From positions 62,001-126,000 of the forward strand of contig JBAXIO010000008.1 of assembly GCA_037138335.1 (NCBI GenBank): 64,000 nt of DNA. The letters are read 5' to 3'. Both the position numbers and the translations under genes were made by a program. Source of the stretch: CAIRDP01 sp037138335 (lineage in GTDB: Bacteria; Bacteroidota; Bacteroidia; Bacteroidales; FEN-979). The notes under the pieces are model-generated. The model ran no database searches. It saw only the letters and a list, made by a program, of their open reading frames with translations, and was not told where the DNA came from. This document shows, in pieces, positions 59,059 to 64,000 of the stretch (positions are counted from its first letter, which is position 1; each line of letters opens with the position of its first letter).

Positions 59059-60141
59059 ATGCGTTTCAGCGAAATTCCGGGCCAGCAGGAGATAAAAGAC
59101 AAACTCATACGCACGGTCACCGGGCAAAGGGTGAGCCATGCACAGTTGTTCTACGGCCCCGAAAGCTCAGCTAAATTAGCGCTGGCCATCGCGTATGCGC
59201 AGTATATCAATTGTAAGAACCGGCAGTCGGCAGTCGGCAGTCGGCAGTCAGAAGTCACCAATGCCGACTCCTGCGGCACCTGCCCGTCCTGCGTGAAGTA
59301 CCAGAAGCTGATCCATCCTGACCTTCACTTCATTTATCCTGTTGCCACCACCCGTAAAGTCACCAAAAAGCCGCAGAGCAAGCTCTTCGCCGAGGACTGG
59401 AGGAAGTTTTTCCTGCAAAAGCCGTTCCCGGTCAACCTCCAGGACTGGTACGATTTCATAGGCATTGAAAACAAACAGGGAATCATCAATGTTGATGACT
59501 GTAATGAGATCATCACGACCCTGGGTTATAAATCCTACGAATCGGAATACAAGGTCATGATCATCTGGATGGTGGAGAAGCTTTACCATGCAGCCGCCCC
59601 CAAGATCCTGAAGATACTCGAGGAACCTCCCGAAAAGACCCTGTTCCTGCTCATCACCGAAGACCCTGATCAGATCATCAGCACCATCAGGTCAAGGTGC
59701 CTCATGGTGAGGATCCCTCCCGATAAACATATCGTTAAAACCGATGCGGAAGCCAGGGAAAACCAGTTTCTCCCAACTTTTACAGACTGGATGCGCAACT
59801 GCTGGCTGGCAAAGGTTCCCGAACTGATCAGCTTTTCGGCCGAGATCACCAAATCAGGAAGGGAAAAACAAAAAGCATTTCTGCATTACGGCCTCCATAT
59901 CCTTGAACTTTGCCCGGCCGTCGCTTACAAACAGGACAGCCGGTTCAGGGACGATCCCGAAGAAGCTGCATTCCTCGAAAAGTTCGCCCCCATCATCAAC
60001 TCGGCCGGCCTGTCTTCGTTCCACGACCTTATAAACACCGCTATTTACCATGTTGAACGTAATGCATATGCCCCTGCCCTCTTCCTCGACCTCTCCCTCA
60101 AAATAGTACGTCTTTTTAAACCGAATTTCGTACCTTTGTAG
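59059..60141 (+). CDS. holB: DNA polymerase III delta' subunit
   Basis: About 360 residues from ATG 59059 (MRFSEIPGQQEIKDKL); the open frame extends to 59023. It is a clamp-loader subunit: SHAQLFYGPESSAKLALAIAYAQY (~25-48) is a P-loop in which the usual GxxGxGK(T/S) is altered, as expected for delta'. The zinc module (NC...CGTCPSC) is followed by HPDLHFIYP (~90-98). KILKILEEPPEKTLFLLITEDP and STIRSRC (~180-215) carry the SRC motif. Between the first zinc Cys and CGTC lies an extra segment encoded by a 7-bp tandem repeat. Confidence 0.92.
   Translation: MRFSEIPGQQEIKDKLIRTVTGQRVSHAQLFYGPESSAKLALAIAYAQYINCKNRQSAVGSRQSEVTNADSCGTCPSCVKYQKLIHPDLHFIYPVATTRKVTKKPQSKLFAEDWRKFFLQKPFPVNLQDWYDFIGIENKQGIINVDDCNEIITTLGYKSYESEYKVMIIWMVEKLYHAAAPKILKILEEPPEKTLFLLITEDPDQIISTIRSRCLMVRIPPDKHIVKTDAEARENQFLPTFTDWMRNCWLAKVPELISFSAEITKSGREKQKAFLHYGLHILELCPAVAYKQDSRFRDDPEEAAFLEKFAPIINSAGLSSFHDLINTAIYHVERNAYAPALFLDLSLKIVRLFKPNFVPL
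59221..59248. repeat. (CGGCAGT)4 tandem repeat inside holB
   Basis: Four exact 7-bp units inside the coding region; since 28 is not a multiple of 3, expansion or loss of one unit would shift the frame. They encode RQSAVGSRQS between the first zinc-binding Cys and the CGTC pair of delta'. Confidence 0.92.
60131..60138 (+). promoter_or_regulatory. Candidate -7 promoter element TACCTTTG
   Basis: A TAnnTTTG element ending 17 bp before ATG 60156. It lies at the very end of holB and argues against the upstream GTG (60141) as start of the next gene. Confidence 0.55.
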
Positions 60142-60155
60142 TGGAATTAAAGGCA

Positions 60156-61439
60156 ATGGAAGAAACGTTCAACCCGATCTACCCGGAAGAAGAGAACCCG
60201 GAACCCGACGATGCACTGCAGCCTGAAGATGCAGGGCCCCAGGAGGAATACCGTCCTGTGTTCCGCGATGCGGAGGGGCAGCAGCCGTCAGATTCCCTGC
60301 CGGGTAACGAACCGGAACTGGAAATCCGCGGATCCACCTACGACTCTTCCAAAAACCCTTTCCTTACCCGCGGATGCTGCGCAGCACCTGCCCCTCACCA
60401 GAAAAACAACGGGGTATACCAGCACCGCTGCAGCAAGTTCGACACTTACGACTGGATCAAATCCATCCCTCTTCCCCCAGGCCAGGTACCTATGGATATC
60501 GTAGAGGTAAGGTTCAAGAACAGCCGCAAGGATTTTTTCCACGTACCTGCCGATATGGAAGTAGAAACAGGCGACATAGTCGCAGTTGAAGCCTCCCCCG
60601 GCCACGATATCGGCATCGTTTCCATCTCGGGCGAACTGATTCGCTTCCAGCTGAAGCTCAAAGGCATAAACCCCAGCTCACCTGACATCCGCAAAGTATA
60701 CCGCAGGGCCCGCCTTGCAGATATCGAAAAATGGGTGTCGGCGGTTGAAACCGAATCATCCACCATGTTCAGATCGAGGGAGATAGCCGACGGACTGAAC
60801 CTCCAGATGAAGATCAACGACGTGGAATACCAGGGCGATAATACTAAGGCCATTTTTTATTACACTGCGGATGACCGGGTCGATTTCCGCGAACTTATTA
60901 AAGTGCTTGCCGAGGAATTCCACGTAAGGATAGAAATGCGGCAGATAGGCGCAAGGCAGGAAGCAAGCCGCCTCGGCGGTCTCGGGACCTGCGGAAGGGA
61001 ACTTTGCTGCTCCACCTGGCTCAGCGAATTCTGCTCCGTTTCAACCAATACCGCCAGGGTGCAACAGCTCTCGCTCAACCCCCAGAAACTTGCAGGCCAG
61101 TGCGGTAAATTAAAATGCTGCCTGAATTACGAATACGATACTTACCTGGATGCAATAAAGGATTTCCCAAATACCGAAGTCCGCCTGAAAACCAAAAACG
61201 GGGACGCCATCCACCAGAAATCAGATATCTTCGGAAGGACATTGTGGTACTCCTACGTTAGCGATCAGCAAAACCTGCTCGCCATCCCCCTGGACAATGT
61301 ATTGCATATTATTGAAGAGAATAAAGCCGGGCGCATACCCGATAAACTCGAAGATTTCGCTAATATTACCGAACAAAAGCGTGAGTTTGACAACGGTCTT
61401 GGAGGACAGGACGACCTGACCCGTTTCGATCACTTATAA
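60156..61439 (+). CDS. ricT: PSP1-domain protein (RicT/YaaT-like)
   Basis: About 427 residues from ATG 60156 (MEETFNPIYPEEE). The acidic N-terminal ~90 residues are probably disordered. The PSP1 region starts with VEVRFKNSRKDFF (~115-127) and contains the characteristic GRELCCSTWL (~283-292) and CGKLKCCLNYEYDTY (~314-328) Cys clusters, plus GDIVAVEASPGHDIGIVS. RicT/YaaT of other bacteria acts with two partners on RNA processing and binds iron-sulfur; that role here is inference from the family. Between holB and gldH on the same strand. Confidence 0.88.
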   Translation: MEETFNPIYPEEENPEPDDALQPEDAGPQEEYRPVFRDAEGQQPSDSLPGNEPELEIRGSTYDSSKNPFLTRGCCAAPAPHQKNNGVYQHRCSKFDTYDWIKSIPLPPGQVPMDIVEVRFKNSRKDFFHVPADMEVETGDIVAVEASPGHDIGIVSISGELIRFQLKLKGINPSSPDIRKVYRRARLADIEKWVSAVETESSTMFRSREIADGLNLQMKINDVEYQGDNTKAIFYYTADDRVDFRELIKVLAEEFHVRIEMRQIGARQEASRLGGLGTCGRELCCSTWLSEFCSVSTNTARVQQLSLNPQKLAGQCGKLKCCLNYEYDTYLDAIKDFPNTEVRLKTKNGDAIHQKSDIFGRTLWYSYVSDQQNLLAIPLDNVLHIIEENKAGRIPDKLEDFANITEQKREFDNGLGGQDDLTRFDHL

Positions 61440-61453
61440 TACCGGCCCCTCAT

Positions 61454-61921
61454 ATGCGTCGTACCATTCTGGCTTCAGTGTTAATCCCTTCGATCATTTT
61501 GCTCCTGCTTTCATGCAATACGAACCGGTTTTTCCGTGAAACCCACCGCATCCCCGACGGAAAATGGGAAACGAAAGACAAAGTGAGCTTTTCAGTCAAC
61601 ATCCCCGATACATCAAAACAGTTTTCACTCTATATCCATATACGGAATGATGTGAATTATCCGTTTGCCAATATATTCATGTTCCTTGACACCCGTTTCC
61701 CCGATGGCCGCGTTGCCCGTGACACCGTCGAGTGCCAGCTTGCCGATTACGATGGCCGCTGGCTTGGCACAGGCTCAGGCAGCATAAAATATAACCGCTT
61801 TCTTTTCCAGAAAGGGGTCAGGTTCAAGCAGAAAGGGAATTATTCATTCAGCTTTGAACAGGCGATGCGGACCAGCGAACTGAGCGGGATCAGGGATGTC
61901 GGACTGGAAATCGAACAATGA
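61454..61921 (+). CDS. gldH: Gliding motility lipoprotein GldH
   Basis: A 155-residue lipoprotein. The signal ends at a lipobox LLSC with Cys21 (SIILLLLSCNTNRF), followed by HRIPDGKWETKDKVSFSVN (~30-48) and YIHIRNDVNYPFANIFMFLDTRFPDG (~66-91), which are GldH landmarks. GldH is needed for gliding or type IX secretion-linked motility in Bacteroidetes, but it also occurs in non-gliding members. Its TGA overlaps the PBP1A ATG (ATGA). Confidence 0.9.
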   Translation: MRRTILASVLIPSIILLLLSCNTNRFFRETHRIPDGKWETKDKVSFSVNIPDTSKQFSLYIHIRNDVNYPFANIFMFLDTRFPDGRVARDTVECQLADYDGRWLGTGSGSIKYNRFLFQKGVRFKQKGNYSFSFEQAMRTSELSGIRDVGLEIEQ

Positions 61922-64000
61922 ACGGTATAGATCATATTCCTATTTTAAAAAACAAAGAGATAAAGCCAAAACCATTGGATCCTAATAAATATATTAAGTA
62001 CTTCTGGATCTCTTACATCGCCGGCATTATCCTTATTGTATTGTTTTTCGTGGGTGTTGCCCTGGGTGTTTTCGGCAGCATGCCCACCTTCGTCGAACTG
62101 GAAAACCCGAAAAGCAGCCTGGCTACGGAGATCCTCAGCGAAGACGGCAAACTGCTCGGCAAATACTATTTCGAAAACCGCACCAACACCCATTTCCAGG
62201 AACTTTCACCGAATGTGATCAATGCACTGATCGCCACCGAAGATGCACGCTTTTATGAACATTCCGGCATCGACTTCAGGGCGATTTTCAGGGTGTTCTG
62301 GGGAATGGCTACAGGAACATCCAAAGGCGGGGGAAGCACCATCACCCAGCAACTTGCAAAGAACCTGTTCCCGCGCAAGCCAAACCGCACTTTCGGCGAA
62401 ACGGTGATGATTAAATTCAAGGAATGGATCACCGCCATCAAACTCGAACGCAATTATTCCAAGGAAGAGATCCTTGCCATGTATCTTAATACGGTGGATT
62501 TCGGATCCCAGAGTTTCGGCATCAAATCGGCTGCCAAAACGTATTTCAACAAGGAGCCTGATCAACTGAACCCCGAAGAAGCTGCATTGCTTATAGGGAT
62601 CCTTAAAGCCCCGACATATTTCAGCCCTGTAAGGAACCCCGCAAGGGCTATCGAACGCCGCAATACCGTGCTTTACCAGATGCAGAGGTACGATTATATC
62701 AGTAAAACCGAGTACGACTCGCTGCGTGCCGTGCCCCTCGATATGGAAAACTACCGCATCCAGGACCATACCACCGGGCTGGCTACGTATTTCAGGGAAT
62801 ATCTCCGCGGCTATCTTACCGAATGGTGCAATACCCATAAAAAAGAAGACGGCACTGAATTCAGCCTTTATCGTGACGGGCTCAGGGTACATACCACCAT
62901 CAATTACAAGATGCAGGAATATGCCGAGAAAGCCGTTGCCGCATACATAGGAAAAGAACTCCAGCCTGCTTTCTTTGCCCACTGGAAAGGCATCCCTTCG
63001 GCTCCGTTCGTATTTGAGAAGACGGATGAACGCAAGGAGATCAATAACCTCCTTATTTCGGCCATGAGGCGTACCGACCGCTATGCAAGCATGAAAACGG
63101 CAGGGTACAAGGAAGCCGATATCATCAATGAATTCAAGGTTAAGACGAGGATGAAGGTCTTCAGCTGGAGGGGGGAAAGGGACACCATCATGACCCCCTT
63201 TGACTCGATCAGGTATTATAAATTCTTCCTCCAGGCCGGGCTGATGTCGATGGACCCGCATACCGGCTTTGTAAAAGCATATGTAGGGGGTATAGATTAT
63301 CTCCATTTCCAATACGACCATGTGAAATTCGCCAAACGCCAGGTCGGATCCACTTTCAAACCATTCCTGTATACCCTGGCTATGCAGGAAGGCGAATCGC
63401 CCTGTGCCCGTTACCCGAATGTTCAGCCTGTGATCGAACTCGACAACGGCACCGTTTGGGCGCCCGAAAATACCAGCGAAGAGAGAAGAGGCGAGCAGGT
63501 TACGCTCAAATGGGCTCTGGCCAATTCCAACAACTGGATATCCGGACAGCTGATCCGTAAATACTCACCGGCGGCAGTGGTTGCAATGGCCCATAAAATG
63601 GGCGTGACCAGCAGCATCCCGGCAGTCTACTCCATAGCGCTTGGTTCCTGCGATATTTCCCTCTACGAAATGGTTGGCGCTATGAGCGTCTTTGCCAATA
63701 AAGGGGTTTTCACCGAGCCCATTTTCATAACACGCATCGAAGATAAGGACGGCAACCTCATCCAGGAATTCAAGCCTAAAAAACAGGAAGCCATAAGCGA
63801 GGAAACAGCATTCCTTATGCTTCAGCTGATGCAGGGCGTGGTGAATTACGGTACCGGGATCAGGCTGAAATACAAGTACGGCTTTGACAATCCTATCGCC
63901 GGGAAAACAGGAACAACCCAGAACCAGAGCGACGGCTGGTTCATGGGCATCACCCCCGACCTCGTCAGCGGGGTATGGGTTGGATGCGAAGACCGTTCAG
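61918..64000 (+). CDS. Penicillin-binding protein 1A, 3' end outside window
   Basis: Bifunctional peptidoglycan synthase, ~694 codons visible and still open at the right edge. A membrane segment is at ~32-52 (ISYIAGIILIVLFFVGVAL). The glycosyltransferase domain shows ATEDARFYEHSGID (catalytic Glu, ~106), GGSTITQQLAKNLF and the KEEIL..YLN segment. The transpeptidase domain shows the serine in QVGSTFKPFLY (~474-484), the SxN motif in LANSNNWIS (~533-541) and AGKTGTTQNQSDGWF (~661-675). Start ATG 61918 overlaps the gldH stop. Confidence 0.93.
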   Translation, partial: MNGIDHIPILKNKEIKPKPLDPNKYIKYFWISYIAGIILIVLFFVGVALGVFGSMPTFVELENPKSSLATEILSEDGKLLGKYYFENRTNTHFQELSPNVINALIATEDARFYEHSGIDFRAIFRVFWGMATGTSKGGGSTITQQLAKNLFPRKPNRTFGETVMIKFKEWITAIKLERNYSKEEILAMYLNTVDFGSQSFGIKSAAKTYFNKEPDQLNPEEAALLIGILKAPTYFSPVRNPARAIERRNTVLYQMQRYDYISKTEYDSLRAVPLDMENYRIQDHTTGLATYFREYLRGYLTEWCNTHKKEDGTEFSLYRDGLRVHTTINYKMQEYAEKAVAAYIGKELQPAFFAHWKGIPSAPFVFEKTDERKEINNLLISAMRRTDRYASMKTAGYKEADIINEFKVKTRMKVFSWRGERDTIMTPFDSIRYYKFFLQAGLMSMDPHTGFVKAYVGGIDYLHFQYDHVKFAKRQVGSTFKPFLYTLAMQEGESPCARYPNVQPVIELDNGTVWAPENTSEERRGEQVTLKWALANSNNWISGQLIRKYSPAAVVAMAHKMGVTSSIPAVYSIALGSCDISLYEMVGAMSVFANKGVFTEPIFITRIEDKDGNLIQEFKPKKQEAISEETAFLMLQLMQGVVNYGTGIRLKYKYGFDNPIAGKTGTTQNQSDGWFMGITPDLVSGVWVGCEDRS

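Overview
The window joins two very different pieces of DNA from what looks like a Bacteroidetes (Bacteroidales-like) genome. The evidence is the set of core genes at the right (gldH, an IF2_N-like domain protein, a FISUMP protein, fumarate reductase of the FrdCAB type, CheB/CheR fused into hybrid-kinase operons) and repeated -7 promoter elements of the form TAnnTTTG just upstream of starts. Positions 1 to about 35,060 are AT-rich accessory DNA full of small unknown genes. From 35,064 (tRNA-Lys) to 64,000 the DNA is visibly richer in G+C and carries ordinary chromosomal genes. tRNA-Lys(CTT) marks the junction and is the likely integration site of the accessory element, whose left end lies outside the window.

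Accessory layout. 1-12.4 kb looks phage- or plasmid-like: the tail of a DNA methylase, a radical SAM protein overlapping a DUF4338/DruA-like protein, several tiny genes, a two-gene minus-strand operon (a 1111-residue IF2_N + cold-shock + HARP-like + zinc-ribbon protein with a 288-residue partner), a family A polymerase-like protein, a ribbon-helix-helix protein overlapping a ParB-like protein whose C-terminal MT-A70 half has lost its catalytic motif, and two small membrane proteins. 12.5-17.8 kb holds an AAA+ ATPase, a tail-to-tail type II restriction-modification pair and a serine recombinase. 17.9-28.5 kb is unknown cargo (a HEPN-like protein, a membrane protein, a tandem WYL-like protein, a WG-repeat protein and many orphans). 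Three copies of one short sequence punctuate it: the 3' end of an excisionase-like HTH gene plus a hairpin. A complete IS4-family element (28,734-30,043, 14-bp inverted repeats, perfect 9-bp target duplication) follows. 30.1-33.7 kb holds secreted or lipid-anchored proteins, including a thioredoxin-like / MauE-like / Cys-rich lipoprotein operon. A GIY-YIG-like gene between two ~140-bp direct repeats abuts the tRNA.

Core layout. meaB; a four-gene minus-strand signalling operon (giant hybrid kinase, cheR, cheB, REC-HK-REC kinase) below a TerC-family gene; a glutamine synthetase; a small heat-shock protein with a clear terminator; a FISUMP protein; an EamA transporter; a phospholipase D-like protein; the yicC-gmk-nadD overlapping operon; a queuosine-precursor-type transporter; an aminopeptidase P; the frdCAB operon; holB, ricT-like, gldH and a PBP1A gene that runs off the right edge. 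This half carries several short tandem repeats (two 8-bp arrays, one 7-bp array between frdA and frdB, and one 7-bp array inside holB).

The best candidates for undescribed biology are the cold-shock/zinc-ribbon two-gene operon, the repeat-bounded cargo modules, the ParB-dead-MT-A70 fusion beside the polymerase-like gene, and the Trx/MauE/Cys-rich cassette. No CRISPR array or rRNA gene was seen.
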